A stretch of DNA of 46,160 nt from JBFWUM01 sp050247255 (GCA_050247255.1 JBFWUM010000034.1:1-46160); one strand, 5' to 3'. Shown: positions 17,073 through 25,242, counted from the stretch's first letter. Numbers and translations are program-made. Notes: generated by a model not told the origin, from the letters alone.

Positions 17073-17172
17073 NNNNNNNNNNNNNNNNNNNNNNNNNNNN
17101 NNNNNNNNNNNNNNNNNNNNNNNNNNNNNNNNNNNNNNNNNNNNNNNNNNNNNNNNNNNNNNNNNNNNNNNN
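17073..17172. other. Assembly gap (100 N)
   Basis: Exactly 100 N placeholder immediately after a family C hairpin. The next gene starts at its right edge, so upstream sequence of that gene may be missing. Confidence 0.95.
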
Positions 17173-17173
17173 A

Positions 17174-18289
17174 ATGCTCGACGAGATCACCAGGGCGGTC
17201 CTCGCGCGCGAGGAAGTCGCGCGATACCTCGAGGGCAGCCACGGCGACGCCGCGCGCGAGCGGATCCAGAGCTACCTGGACGAGCTCCGCACAACCCAGC
17301 GGTATTCCATCTACAAGGCGCTCAAGCACCCGCTCTACCCGATCCTCCGGAAAATCGAGCGCATCGGCGAGCAGGTGGACGCGGTCAAGGCGGCCACGCG
17401 CGGCGGCCGCGTCGTCTATGCGTCGAACCACCGGAGCCACACCGATTACCTGGTCGAGCCGCTGGTGCTCGATGACAACGGCATCCGCCCGCCGGTCATC
17501 GCCGCCGGCATCAACCTGTTTGGCGGGCCGCTCGGGCTGCTCCACCGGCACGTCACCGGGGCGATCCCGATCCGGCGCAATGCCAAGGATCCGGCGTACC
17601 TGATCACGCTCAAGGCGTACGTCGCCGAGATGCTCCGCAAGCACGACTTCTTCTTCTACCCGGAAGGCGGGCGCAGCTACAGCGGCGAGATCAAGAACCC
17701 GAAGACCGGCCTGATGCACGCGGCCCTGCAGGCCGAGCACCCGCGCCTGGTGGTGGTGCCGACGGCCATTGCCTACGACCTCGTGCTCGAGGATCACGTC
17801 CTCGCGCGGCAGCGGGTCAAGCGGACGCAGCGCCCCTTCAGCCGCGAGCTGGCCGAGATGGTCCGCTACGCGGTCGGCTACCGCTCGCGCGCGTTCGTCA
17901 CCTTCGGCAAGCCGATGCAGACCGACGGCATCGACGCCAACTCGCGCACCGAGGTGCTGGAGTTCACGCACAAGGTGATGGCCCAGGTGGGGCGCGTCGT
18001 CAAGGTGCTGCCGACGGCGCTGGTCGCCAGCGCGATGCGGCCGTCGATCACCCGCAAGGACCTGCAGGCGCGCGCCGACGCCATCCTCGACACGCTGCGC
18101 GCCGCCGGGGCCAACCTGCGCGTCGAGAGCGGCGCCGAGGCGCTCGATCTCGGGCTCGAGCCGCTCGAGCAGCGCGGCACCATCGTCGTCGAACGCGGCC
18201 GCGTGCGGGTGCGCGAGCGCAACGTGTTGCGCTACTACGCCCGCACCCTCGACCACCTCCTGGCCTCACCTTCGCGCAGAACCCACTGA
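17174..18289 (+). CDS. PlsB-like glycerol-3-phosphate acyltransferase
   Basis: A 371-residue acyltransferase. The catalytic HX4D motif is NHRSHTDYL, followed by the acyl-acceptor block GAIPIRRN, then FFYPEGGRSYSGEIKNPKTG and VVVPTAIAYD. The EGGRS motif and NHRSH.DY are typical of the PlsB/DHAPAT branch (glycerol-3-phosphate or dihydroxyacetone-phosphate 1-acyltransferase) rather than PlsC. Full PlsB proteins have a longer N-terminus; this ATG begins 2 bp after the gap, so an upstream start cannot be excluded. It shares its last base with the ATG of proline dehydrogenase. Confidence 0.85.
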   Translation: MLDEITRAVLAREEVARYLEGSHGDAARERIQSYLDELRTTQRYSIYKALKHPLYPILRKIERIGEQVDAVKAATRGGRVVYASNHRSHTDYLVEPLVLDDNGIRPPVIAAGINLFGGPLGLLHRHVTGAIPIRRNAKDPAYLITLKAYVAEMLRKHDFFFYPEGGRSYSGEIKNPKTGLMHAALQAEHPRLVVVPTAIAYDLVLEDHVLARQRVKRTQRPFSRELAEMVRYAVGYRSRAFVTFGKPMQTDGIDANSRTEVLEFTHKVMAQVGRVVKVLPTALVASAMRPSITRKDLQARADAILDTLRAAGANLRVESGAEALDLGLEPLEQRGTIVVERGRVRVRERNVLRYYARTLDHLLASPSRRTH

Positions 18290-19218
18290 TGTATTCGGGC
18301 GCGAAGGGGCTGTTCTACGCCCTCTCCCGCAGCCGGACCCTCAAGCGGCTGGCCTCTCGCTACGGCATGACCCCGGACGGCTTCGCCCGCCGGTTCATCG
18401 CCGGCGAGACGGTGGACGAAGCCGTGGCCATCGGCCGCGAGCTGCAGTCCCACGGGATGCTGCTGACCCTCGACTACCTCGGCGAAAGCGTCACCTCGAT
18501 GGCGGCGGCCGACGCGGCGACACGCGAGTACGTCCGGCTGATGGACGTCATCGTCGCCGCCGGCATCGAGCGGAACATCTCGCTCAAGCTGACGCAGCTT
18601 GGCGTGACCATCGACCGCGCGACCTGCGTCGACAACATGCGGCGCATCCTCGAACCCGGGCGGCGCCACGGCTTCTTCGTGCGCATCGACATGGAGAACA
18701 GCCCGTGGACCGATGTGACGCTCGACGTCTTCGAGACGCTCTGGCAGCAGGAGTACCGCAACATCGGCATCGTCCTGCAGTCGGCGCTGCACCGCACCGG
18801 GCAGGACGTGCAGCGGATGATGACGCTCGGCGCGCGCGTGCGGCTGGTCAAGGGGGCGTACAAGGAGCCGGCCGAGGCCGCGTTCCAGCGGAAGGCGGAC
18901 GTCGACGCCGCGTTCGTGCGGCTGATGCGCCTGCTGCTCGACGCCGGCACGTATCCGGCGATTGCGACGCACGACCCGGCGCTGATCGACGCGACGAAGG
19001 CGTACGCGCGCGAGCGCGGCATTGCCCCGGAGCGGTTCGAGTTCCAGATGCTGTACGGGATCCGCCGCGACCTGCAGGGGGCGCTGGTGGCCGAGGGCTA
19101 TCGCCTGCGGCTGTACGTGCCGTTCGGGCGGGAATGGTTCCCGTATTTCATGCGCCGGCTCGGCGAGCGGCCGGCGAACGTGACGTTCGTTCTCAAGTCA
19201 CTCGCCCGTGAGCGTTGA
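18289..19218 (+). CDS. Proline dehydrogenase
   Basis: FAD-dependent oxidation of proline to pyrroline-5-carboxylate, the first step of proline catabolism. At 309 residues it is the monofunctional short form, without the P5C dehydrogenase domain of PutA. Barrel strands and motifs: LLTLDYLGESV, ISLKLTQLG, GFFVRIDMENSPW, IGIVLQSALHRT, VRLVKGAYKEP, YPAIATHDP, FEFQMLYGIRRD, LRLYVPFGREWFPYFMRRLGER (broken here: LRLYVPFG then REWFPYFMRRLGER). The ATG overlaps the acyltransferase stop by one base. No P5C dehydrogenase lies nearby. Confidence 0.95.
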   Translation: MYSGAKGLFYALSRSRTLKRLASRYGMTPDGFARRFIAGETVDEAVAIGRELQSHGMLLTLDYLGESVTSMAAADAATREYVRLMDVIVAAGIERNISLKLTQLGVTIDRATCVDNMRRILEPGRRHGFFVRIDMENSPWTDVTLDVFETLWQQEYRNIGIVLQSALHRTGQDVQRMMTLGARVRLVKGAYKEPAEAAFQRKADVDAAFVRLMRLLLDAGTYPAIATHDPALIDATKAYARERGIAPERFEFQMLYGIRRDLQGALVAEGYRLRLYVPFGREWFPYFMRRLGERPANVTFVLKSLARER

Positions 19219-19400
19219 AACGGGGAAAACTCAGCCGTAAGTGAGCCCCCGGTTGCCCACCGTGGGACGCGGCCTACATAGCGGGCACGAATCCCGCCCT
19301 TTCGCCACTCCTCAGCCGTGGCACCGGTCTTGAAATGGCCGGGCCGTCCCTGCATCGCAGGGTGCCCGCCGGGCGTCGTAATAGCAGATGCCGGCATGGG
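19219..19400. ncRNA. Candidate structured RNA or leader
   Basis: A non-coding interval with several successive perfect short hairpins on the plus strand: GGGG..CTCA/TGAG..CCCC near 19222-19250, CCCA/TGGG near 19256-19266, GCGGG/CCCGC near 19280-19297, GCCAC/GTGGC near 19304-19322, CCCTG/CAGGG near 19349-19364, and GCCCG/GGGC after it. The nonamer CTCAGCCGT occurs twice (19230-19238 and 19311-19319). It precedes the small zinc-ribbon-like gene, so it could be its leader; strand is uncertain. I could not match it to a riboswitch class I know. Confidence 0.35.
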
Positions 19401-19422
19401 GAGACTAGAAAGGGAGAACGGG

Positions 19423-19656
19423 ATGCGGACCGGAATCTTCGCGCGCGCCCTCGGACAGGTCAGGCAGGTCGTCTGCGGCCTTCACGGCCACGATGCGCTG
19501 CTCCATTTCGAGCAGGGCCGGATGTCGCTGCAGTGCACGTCGTGCGGGTACGAGACGCCCGGCTGGGACCTGAAGGGGAGCGCGCTCGCGCGGACCGCCG
19601 GGCGCGAGTCGCGCGTCGTCCAGATGCCGCTCGTGCAGGAACGCCGCGTCGCCTGA
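19423..19656 (+). CDS. Small zinc-ribbon-like protein
   Basis: A 77-residue protein. VCGLHGHDALLHFEQ and LQCTSCGYETPGWDL supply a Cys-x-x-Cys knuckle, with a His-rich upstream loop that could complete a metal site. I associate similar small proteins with Acidobacteriota but know no function. ATG 19423 follows GGGAGAACGGG, a reasonable ribosome site. It has its own long non-coding leader (19219-19422) and is followed 4 bp later by the REP array, so it appears to be a monocistronic unit. Its codon use looks like that of the neighbours. Confidence 0.7.
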   Translation: MRTGIFARALGQVRQVVCGLHGHDALLHFEQGRMSLQCTSCGYETPGWDLKGSALARTAGRESRVVQMPLVQERRVA

Positions 19657-19660
19657 TCAT

Positions 19661-19738
19661 CTTCCGCCTGAAGGCGGAAGCCACGACTCTCCGCCTGAAG
19701 GCGGAAGCCACGACTCTCCGCCTGAAGGCGGAAGCTAC
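19661..19738. repeat. Triple tandem REP-like array, family A
   Basis: Three head-to-tail copies with 27-bp period (ends at 19684, 19711, 19738). Each has the TCCGCC / GGCGGA stem, TGAA loop and a terminal CCAC or CTAC. The 27-bp period and the absence of unique spacers argue against CRISPR. Confidence 0.92.
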
Positions 19739-19746
19739 GGCACTCT

Positions 19747-19772
19747 GTGGGCCGGGCCTGTCAGGCCCGGCC
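19747..19772. repeat. GTGG-footed GC hairpin
   Basis: GTGG overlapping a perfect 10-bp stem GGCCGGGCCT / AGGCCCGGCC with GTC loop. It follows the triple array by 8 bp and may be a further REP-like family or a terminator-type hairpin without U tract. Confidence 0.7.
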
Positions 19773-19821
19773 GCCTTCGCGCCATGCGCTTCGGCGGGCC
19801 AAGCCTCTTTTCAATTCCAGT

Positions 19822-19827
19822 CATAAT
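19822..19827 (+). promoter_or_regulatory. CATAAT -10 box, leaderless start
   Basis: CATAAT ends 7 bp before the GTG at 19834, giving a start codon at about +1; no ribosome site precedes it. Confidence 0.5.
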
Positions 19828-19833
19828 CGCGAC

Positions 19834-21204
19834 GTGAGCACTGACACGGTGCACGCGCTCGCTGCCGCGGCGCGCGCTGCCGGCGGGCGCGCGCTCGTCG
19901 TCGGCGGCTGGGTCCGCGACCGCCTCCGCGGCGAGCCGTCGAAGGACGTCGACGTCGAGGTGTTCGGCATTCCGCAGCAGGCGCTGCCGGCGCTGCTGGC
20001 GCCGTTCGGGCGCGTCGAGCCGGTCGGGCAGAGCTTTCCCGTCTACAAGCTGATCGCGTCAGATGGGCTCGAACTCGACGTCGCCCTGCCCCGCCGCGAG
20101 TCCAAGCAGGGGCGCGGCCATAAGGGCTTCGTGGTCGAGGGCGACCCTTCAATGTCGATAGACGAAGCGGCGCGGCGGCGTGACTTCACCATCAACGCGA
20201 TTGCCTGGGATCCGCTCACCGGCGACTACGAAGACCCCTTCGACGGCCGCGCCGACCTCGAACGCCGTGTGCTGCGCGCGGTCGATCCGGCAACGTTCGG
20301 CGACGACAGTCTGCGTGTGCTGCGCGCGGTACAGTTCGCTGCACGGTTCGCGATGACGCTCGATCCCGCGACTGCGGATCTCTGCCGTCGCATTCCGCTC
20401 GACGATCTACCGGCGGAGCGCGTGTGGGGCGAGGTCGAGAAGCTATTGCTGCGCGCGGTGAGGCCGTCGATCGGATTCGAAGTGGCGCGCGACCTTGGCG
20501 TGGTCGAACGGCTGTTTCCGGAGATCCAGGCGCTCATCGGCTGCGAGCAGGAGCCGGAGTGGCATCCCGAAGGCGACGTCTGGATCCACACGCTGATGGT
20601 CGTCGACCAGGCGCGCGCGCTGAACGCCGATCTGGATCGGCCGCGCCTCATCACGGTCATGCTCGCAGCCGTCTGCCACGACCTCGGCAAGCCGGCGACC
20701 ACGGCGTTCATCGACGGGCGGATTCGCTCACTCGACCACGAGCAGTCAGGGGTCGAACCGACCGAGCGGCTGCTCGATCGGCTGAACCTGCACTCCATCG
20801 ACGGCTACGATGTGCGGCGGCAGGTCGTGGCGCTCGTCGCCGATCACCTCAAGCCCGGCATGTTCTCCAAGGCCGGCAACGTCGGCGACGGCGCGTTTCG
20901 GCGGCTGGCGCAGAAGGTCGATTTGGAACTGCTGGCGCGCGTCGCGCGCGCCGACTGCCTGGGGCGCACCGGCAACTTCGACTGCTCGGCGATGGACTGG
21001 TTCCTCGACCGCGCCCGCGCACTCGGCGTCGAGCACCAGCCGCCGGCGCCGCTCCTGCTCGGGCGCCACGTCCTGGCGCTCGGCGTGGCACCGGGGCCAC
21101 GCGTCGGCAAGATCCTGAAGCAGGTGTATGAGCGGCAACTAGACGGCGTCATCACCACGCAGGAAGAGGCGATCGAAGCCGCCCGCGCGCTCAGCGACGG
21201 TTAG
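19834..21204 (+). CDS. tRNA nucleotidyltransferase / poly(A) polymerase family, HD domain
   Basis: A 456-residue class II nucleotidyltransferase that adds or repairs the tRNA CCA end, or acts as a poly(A)-type enzyme. The head carries RALVVGGWVRDRLRGEPSKD with VDVEVFG (the metal Asp pair), then the RRRDFTINAIAWD motif and the FGDDSLRVLRAVQFAARF motif of the neck. The C-terminal half contains an HD domain (WIHTLMVVD, AAVCHDLGKP), as in the proteobacterial CCA enzyme type. GTG 19834 is chosen from the CATAAT box 7 bp upstream and from where homology starts. Its 3' end overlaps the convergent 2TM gene by 14 bp. CCA addition versus A addition cannot be decided from sequence. Confidence 0.9.
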   Translation: MSTDTVHALAAAARAAGGRALVVGGWVRDRLRGEPSKDVDVEVFGIPQQALPALLAPFGRVEPVGQSFPVYKLIASDGLELDVALPRRESKQGRGHKGFVVEGDPSMSIDEAARRRDFTINAIAWDPLTGDYEDPFDGRADLERRVLRAVDPATFGDDSLRVLRAVQFAARFAMTLDPATADLCRRIPLDDLPAERVWGEVEKLLLRAVRPSIGFEVARDLGVVERLFPEIQALIGCEQEPEWHPEGDVWIHTLMVVDQARALNADLDRPRLITVMLAAVCHDLGKPATTAFIDGRIRSLDHEQSGVEPTERLLDRLNLHSIDGYDVRRQVVALVADHLKPGMFSKAGNVGDGAFRRLAQKVDLELLARVARADCLGRTGNFDCSAMDWFLDRARALGVEHQPPAPLLLGRHVLALGVAPGPRVGKILKQVYERQLDGVITTQEEAIEAARALSDG

Positions 21205-21415
21205 CGAGGTACGCCGCAAGCGCCGCCAGGCCACCCGCGAGGACGACGGCGCGGAAGACCCGGAACAGGTTGATGAACCAGGCGATGCCGATGCCGAGCG
21301 CGGCCCACTGCACCCACCAGTCACCGGGAGACGTCATCAGGTTGATGACGAACAGAAACGCCAGGATCAGGGGTCCCGTGAACAGGAACTTCACCGAGCC
21401 AAGCAATCCGGACAC
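21191..21415 (-). CDS. Small two-TM membrane protein
   Basis: A 74-residue protein with two hydrophobic segments, FTGPLILAFLFVINLMTSP and the stretch after WWVQWAALGIGIAWFINLF, plus a third weaker one near the end (AVVLAGGLAALAAYL). It resembles the 2TM-domain family of unknown function (Trp-rich WWVQWA between segments). GTG 21415 has a good GGAGG ribosome site 6 bp upstream. It overlaps the tRNA nucleotidyltransferase end by 14 bp and lies 22 bp after the dehydratase stop on the same strand, so it may be the last gene of the peptidase-dehydratase-2TM transcript. Confidence 0.72.
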   Translation of the reverse strand: MSGLLGSVKFLFTGPLILAFLFVINLMTSPGDWWVQWAALGIGIAWFINLFRVFRAVVLAGGLAALAAYLANRR

Positions 21416-21436
21416 TGTGGCCTCCTCGCCGAGATC

Positions 21437-22369
21437 TTACGCGGATGCGGCCGGTGGGGTTCCCACGTTGCCGCCCGAGACGATCGCCACCGAACGGTGA
21501 ACAGGGCCGGTGGCGGCGAGGACGGCCGCGACCGAGGCGGCGCCGCTCGGCTCGGCGACCAGCCTGGCCACCTCGAACAGCCAGCGCTGCGCCTCGGCAA
21601 TCGCCCGGTCGTCCACCGTCACCACATCGTCCACGAACGCCTGCACGTGGGCGAAGGTGACGGTGCCGGGCGTCAGCGTGAGCAGCCCGTCGGCGATGCT
21701 TTCGGTGCGCTCCAGCGTCACGGGGCGGCCGGCCGCACGCGAAGCGGTCATGCGCGCCGCACCGGTGGGTTCCACACCGACGATCCGCACTGACGGGCGC
21801 GTCTGCTTGATGGCCGCTGACACCCCGGCGATCTGGCCGCCGCCGCCCATCGGCACGTAGACCTCCGCCACGTTCGGGCACTGCTCGAGGATCTCCAGGC
21901 CCGTGGTCCCGGCGCCGGCGATGATCCAGGGATGGTCGAACGGGGGCACGATGGTGAGCCCGCGCGCCGCCGCCTCCTGCTCCGCCCGCAGCTGCCGATC
22001 GAGTGAGGTCCGCCCCGCGAAGATCACGTCGGCGCCGAAGCGGCGGGTGCCGGCCACCTTCACCGCCGTCGCATGCTCGGGCATGACGATGGTGGCGCGG
22101 ATGCCGAGCTGCTGCGCCGCGTACGCGACGGCCTGCGCGTGGTTACCCGAGGAATAGGCGATGACGCCAGCCGACCGGGCGGCCGGGGGCAGCTGCGCCA
22201 GCATGTTGTAGGCGCCGCGCAGCTTGAAGGCGCCGGTGCGCTGCAGGTTCTCGCACTTCAGCGCGAAGGTCCGCCCTGTTGCCGGGTCTTCGACGTCGAG
22301 GATCGGCGTCCGCCGCGCGACGTGCGCAATGCGCGCCGCCGCAGCGCGCACATCGTCGAGCGAGGTCAC
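21437..22369 (-). CDS. Threonine/serine dehydratase
   Basis: A PLP-dependent fold-II ammonia-lyase (about 310 residues) converting threonine to 2-oxobutyrate. Motifs: TPILDVEDPATG, KCENLQRTGAFKLRGAYN with the PLP Lys in FKLRGA, YSSGNHAQAVAYAA, glycine loop PMGGGGQIAGV and C-terminal SGGNVG. It lacks the regulatory ACT domain of biosynthetic IlvA, so it is the short catabolic form or a serine/threonine dehydratase of TdcB type. I place the start at GTG 22369, which overlaps the upstream peptidase stop as GTGA and begins VTSLDDVRAAAARI, the usual N-terminus; longer in-frame extensions would lie in the peptidase gene. Confidence 0.92.
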   Translation of the reverse strand: MTSLDDVRAAAARIAHVARRTPILDVEDPATGRTFALKCENLQRTGAFKLRGAYNMLAQLPPAARSAGVIAYSSGNHAQAVAYAAQQLGIRATIVMPEHATAVKVAGTRRFGADVIFAGRTSLDRQLRAEQEAAARGLTIVPPFDHPWIIAGAGTTGLEILEQCPNVAEVYVPMGGGGQIAGVSAAIKQTRPSVRIVGVEPTGAARMTASRAAGRPVTLERTESIADGLLTLTPGTVTFAHVQAFVDDVVTVDDRAIAEAQRWLFEVARLVAEPSGAASVAAVLAATGPVHRSVAIVSGGNVGTPPAASA

Positions 22370-24030
22370 TGCCGCGGGCGGGCGAACTGCTCGTTCGGGT
22401 GGTACGCCGGCATCTGCGCGTCGTTGGCCAGCCGCCACCCCAGGTCGGCCAGCACCCGCATGTCGTCCACCGCGCCGCTGAAGTCCCAGTCGTCGCGGAA
22501 CTCGTCGCTCGGCTGGTGATAGTTCACGTTGTTGTATTCCTCGCTCAGCTTCTTCGCGAACTCGGGATCGCGGCCGACGTACTGCGTCGGCTCCGCGAGC
22601 GACAGCGCCGGAATGCCGACCTTGGCCAGCGGGAAGTGATCCGAGCGGAAGAAGTAGCCACGACCCGGCTCCGGATCGCCGCCGACGACCTTGTCGAACC
22701 GCCGCGCCGATTCGTTGGCGGCCTCGCCGAGCGTGGAGCGTTCGGCGCCGAGCAGCACGATGTCGCGCGTGCGGCCGAACAGGTTGAGCGAGTCGATGTT
22801 GATGTTGGCCGCCCAGGCGTTGGCCGGCAGCACCGGCCGCGTCGCGAAGTACTCGGCGCCGAGGAGCCCCGACTCCTCCGCCGTGGTGAACAGGACGTAG
22901 ATCGAGCGCTGCGGCTGCGTGCCGCTGCGCGCCAGCGCCTGCGCGATCTCGAGCACGCCGGCAAGTCCGGACGCGTTGTCGGTGGCGCCGTTGTAGATAC
23001 GATCGACATCGGCCGCTTCACCCGGCTGCCGATCGCGCATGCCGAGGTGGTCGTAGTGCGCGGTGTAGATGACGCCTTCGCCCTGGTTGCTGCCGCGCAG
23101 CACCGCGATGACGTTGGGCGACGTCTTCTGCTCCACCCGCTGCGCAATCGTCGCCGACGCCTGCACCCCGAGCGGCACCGGCTTCGCGCCGCGGCTCGCC
23201 GACGCCCGGCGCAGCGCATCGAGATCCTGGCCGCCGCGCATGGCAATCTGCCGCGCCGCCGCGTCGGTCACCCAGGCCTTGAGCGCCAGCGCCGGCTGCC
23301 CGGCCACCGGCGGCAGCGAATACTGCGTGCCGGTGAAGCCGCTCTGCACCACGGTCCATGGATAGGTGGCGGATTCGTCGGTGTGGATCAGGATGGCGCC
23401 CGCCGCCCCCTGGCGCGCCGCCTCCTCGAACTTGTAGGTCCAGCGGCCGTAATAAGTGAGCGCGTCGCCGCCGAACAGCTGCGGCTCGTCCGCCGTGGCC
23501 GGCGGGTCGTTGACCATGATCAGCGCGATCTTGCCGGCGATGTCGGCGCCCTCATAGTCGTTCCAGTTGAACTCGGGCGCGACGATGCCGTGGCCGACGA
23601 ACACGACCTCGCCTGCCACGCGCACCTGCGGATCCTGCAAGCCGCTGAAGGCGACGACCTCGGTGTTGTAGCGGAACGGCGCCCCGCTGCCGACCGACAG
23701 CGTGAACGACGGGTCGACGACCGATTCGACGACCGACACGTCCTGGAAGTAGGTGCCGTTGTCGCCGGCAGGCGCGAAGCCGGCCAGGGCGAGCTGCGCG
23801 GCCAGGTACTCGGCGGCGAGCTGGCCGCCGCGCGTCGAGGGCGCGCGCCCTTCGAGCAGATCGCTGGACAGGAACCTGACGTGCGCGGCGAGTTGATCGC
23901 CCTGGATCTCGTCCAGCACGGGGCCGCGGGACGTCGACGGCCGGCGGGCGTCGCCGGGACGGTCCTGCGCGAACAGCGCAACGACGATGGCGAGGGCGAC
24001 GGCGGCGGAGAGCAGGCCAGCAATACGCAT
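22366..24030 (-). CDS. Secreted M28-family metallopeptidase
   Basis: A 554-residue exported zinc aminopeptidase. A signal peptide (LLSAAVALAIVVALFAQ) precedes DQLAAHVRFLSSDLLEGRAP, typical of this family; a protease-associated insert follows (GKIALIMVNDPPA, GAAGAILIHTDESA). The M28 catalytic part has metal ligands in YTAHYDHLG (His, Asp) and NGATDNASGLAG (Asp), the catalytic Glu in FTTAEESGLLGAEY, a ligand Asp in INIDSLNLFG and the last His in NNVNYHQPSDE. It likely trims peptides in the periplasm or outside. A CATAAT box ends 9 bp before the ATG. The stop overlaps the dehydratase start, so the two are coupled. Confidence 0.93.
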   Translation of the reverse strand: MRIAGLLSAAVALAIVVALFAQDRPGDARRPSTSRGPVLDEIQGDQLAAHVRFLSSDLLEGRAPSTRGGQLAAEYLAAQLALAGFAPAGDNGTYFQDVSVVESVVDPSFTLSVGSGAPFRYNTEVVAFSGLQDPQVRVAGEVVFVGHGIVAPEFNWNDYEGADIAGKIALIMVNDPPATADEPQLFGGDALTYYGRWTYKFEEAARQGAAGAILIHTDESATYPWTVVQSGFTGTQYSLPPVAGQPALALKAWVTDAAARQIAMRGGQDLDALRRASASRGAKPVPLGVQASATIAQRVEQKTSPNVIAVLRGSNQGEGVIYTAHYDHLGMRDRQPGEAADVDRIYNGATDNASGLAGVLEIAQALARSGTQPQRSIYVLFTTAEESGLLGAEYFATRPVLPANAWAANINIDSLNLFGRTRDIVLLGAERSTLGEAANESARRFDKVVGGDPEPGRGYFFRSDHFPLAKVGIPALSLAEPTQYVGRDPEFAKKLSEEYNNVNYHQPSDEFRDDWDFSGAVDDMRVLADLGWRLANDAQMPAYHPNEQFARPRQ

Positions 24031-24038
24031 AGGTGCGT

Positions 24039-24044
24039 ATTATG
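24039..24044 (-). promoter_or_regulatory. CATAAT -10 box, near-leaderless
   Basis: CATAAT on the minus strand ends 9 bp before the M28 peptidase ATG at 24030. A REP-like hairpin begins 13 bp further upstream. Confidence 0.5.
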
Positions 24045-24056
24045 GCCTGCTCCGTT

Positions 24057-24080
24057 CTTCCGCCTGAAGGCGGAAGCCAC
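24057..24080. repeat. REP-like hairpin, family A
   Basis: Perfect CTTCCGCC / GGCGGAAG stem, TGAA loop, CCAC end, in the 55-bp interval between the cytochrome stop and the peptidase promoter. Confidence 0.92.
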
Positions 24081-24085
24081 GCCAG

Positions 24086-24523
24086 TTATTGCTGCTTCGT
24101 GATCGTGATGGCGTCGAGTGCTTCCGGCGGGGTCAGGCTGAGCGCCGTCTGGCCGGCCGGGAAGCCGTTCAGCTCCAGCAGATACGCCATGATGTCGGCG
24201 TAGTCCTCGGGCGAGAGGCTGCCGGGCGCCTGCTGCGGCATGGTCATCGTCACCTTGTCCGACAGCTCGCGCAGCTTGGCGTCGTACCAGTGGCCGATGA
24301 AGTCGTCGCCCTTCAGCGTCGGCGCGAGGGCGCCTTCCATCATCTCGCCGTGGCACTGCCCGCATTCGGCAAGGGCCTTTTCCTTCCCGCGCGCCGCCTG
24401 CTCGGCCGTGTAGATCCCGGACCACACCGTTTGCGCGCCCTGGGCCAGGACCACCGAGCGGGTCAGCCCCACGCCCAGGAGCGACCCACACACCGCCAGC
24501 GCGGCCATGAACTTCGTCTGCAT
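24086..24523 (-). CDS. Small c-type cytochrome
   Basis: A 145-residue exported monohaem cytochrome c. After a signal peptide (KFMAALAVCGSLLGVGLTRSV, cut here as AALAVCGSLLGVGLTRS) comes the haem site CGQCH within ALAECGQCHGEMM, and the distal Met is probably in MTMPQQAPGSLSPEDYADIMAYLL, which I split as TMTMPQQAPG and LSPEDYADIMAYLLELNG. The layout is that of the cytochrome cbb3/SoxX-like electron carriers in which ADI.AYLL precedes the C-terminus. ATG 24523 is chosen because it begins the signal peptide; an ATG at 24544 is also in frame. A TACACT box (24533-24538, minus strand) lies 10 bp before 24523. It is divergent from the ClpP gene. Confidence 0.85.
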   Translation of the reverse strand: MQTKFMAALAVCGSLLGVGLTRSVVLAQGAQTVWSGIYTAEQAARGKEKALAECGQCHGEMMEGALAPTLKGDDFIGHWYDAKLRELSDKVTMTMPQQAPGSLSPEDYADIMAYLLELNGFPAGQTALSLTPPEALDAITITKQQ

Positions 24524-24542
24524 AGGGTGAAAAGTGTAGCGC

Positions 24543-25235
24543 ATGCGCCCGGAATCGGCTTTGCAAACCCATGAGCCCGTGCCGGATTCGACCGCTACGC
24601 CAGGCGATCAGGAACGCGGACAAATCGCCCAATTCGCCCCGGCCCCCGCGCTGAGCGACCGCCTCGTGGCTGAGCTCGTCGAGGCCGTGAAGGGGATCCT
24701 CCGGAAAGAATCTTCCGACAGGCTGCGCGACGTTTACCTGATCGGCGACATCGAGAAAGACATCGCCCGCGGCGTCATCGAGCGGCTGCGCGAGCTGGCC
24801 AACGACAACGGGCGGCCGATCAGCCTCTACATCAACAGCGCCGGCGGCAACGTGACCGACGGCCTCGCCATTCACGACTCGATCCGCGAAATCGTCCACC
24901 GCGGCATCGAGGTCACGACGGTCGTGCAGGGCATGGCCTACTCGATGGGCTCGATCGTGCTGCAGGCGGCCAGCCACGGGCGCCGGCTGGCGCAGCCGCA
25001 CTCGTGGATCATGATCCATGAGCCGGCGAAATGGGCCGGGTGGCAGTCGACCTCCGCCGCGGCGCAGCACCTGGATCGGCTGAAGCAGATGCAGTCGCAG
25101 ATCTACGAGATTCTCGCCAACCGCTCGGGCAAGCCGCTGGCGAAGATCATCCGCGACACCAAGCGGACCGATTTCTACCTGGATGCGAAGAAGGCGCTGG
25201 ACTACGGGTTAATCGACGGGATTGTGCCGACGTAG
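24543..25235 (+). CDS. ClpP-family serine protease
   Basis: A 230-residue ClpP-like protease. Family motifs: DVYLIGDIEKDIARGVIERL, ISLYINSAGGNVTDGLAIHD, the nucleophile Ser in VVQGMAYSMGSIVL, the catalytic His in SWIMIHEPAKW and the Asp region in DTKRTDFYLDAKKALDYG. In canonical ClpP the Ser motif is G.AAS.GA; here it is GMAYSMGS, as in divergent ClpP paralogues. About 35 extra residues precede the core. No clpX or trigger-factor gene is adjacent, so this is probably not the main housekeeping copy. ATG 24543 overlaps the region upstream of the divergent cytochrome gene. Confidence 0.9.
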   Translation: MRPESALQTHEPVPDSTATPGDQERGQIAQFAPAPALSDRLVAELVEAVKGILRKESSDRLRDVYLIGDIEKDIARGVIERLRELANDNGRPISLYINSAGGNVTDGLAIHDSIREIVHRGIEVTTVVQGMAYSMGSIVLQAASHGRRLAQPHSWIMIHEPAKWAGWQSTSAAAQHLDRLKQMQSQIYEILANRSGKPLAKIIRDTKRTDFYLDAKKALDYGLIDGIVPT

Positions 25236-25242
25236 TTCAGAT

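Noticed and set aside
19219..19260. Resemblance of AGCCGTAAGTGAGC to a group II intron domain V.
   Set aside because: No proper D5 hairpin and no reverse transcriptase nearby.
19661..19738. Regular direct repeats that might be a CRISPR array.
   Set aside because: Units are contiguous with 27-bp period and no unique spacers, and no cas genes are near.
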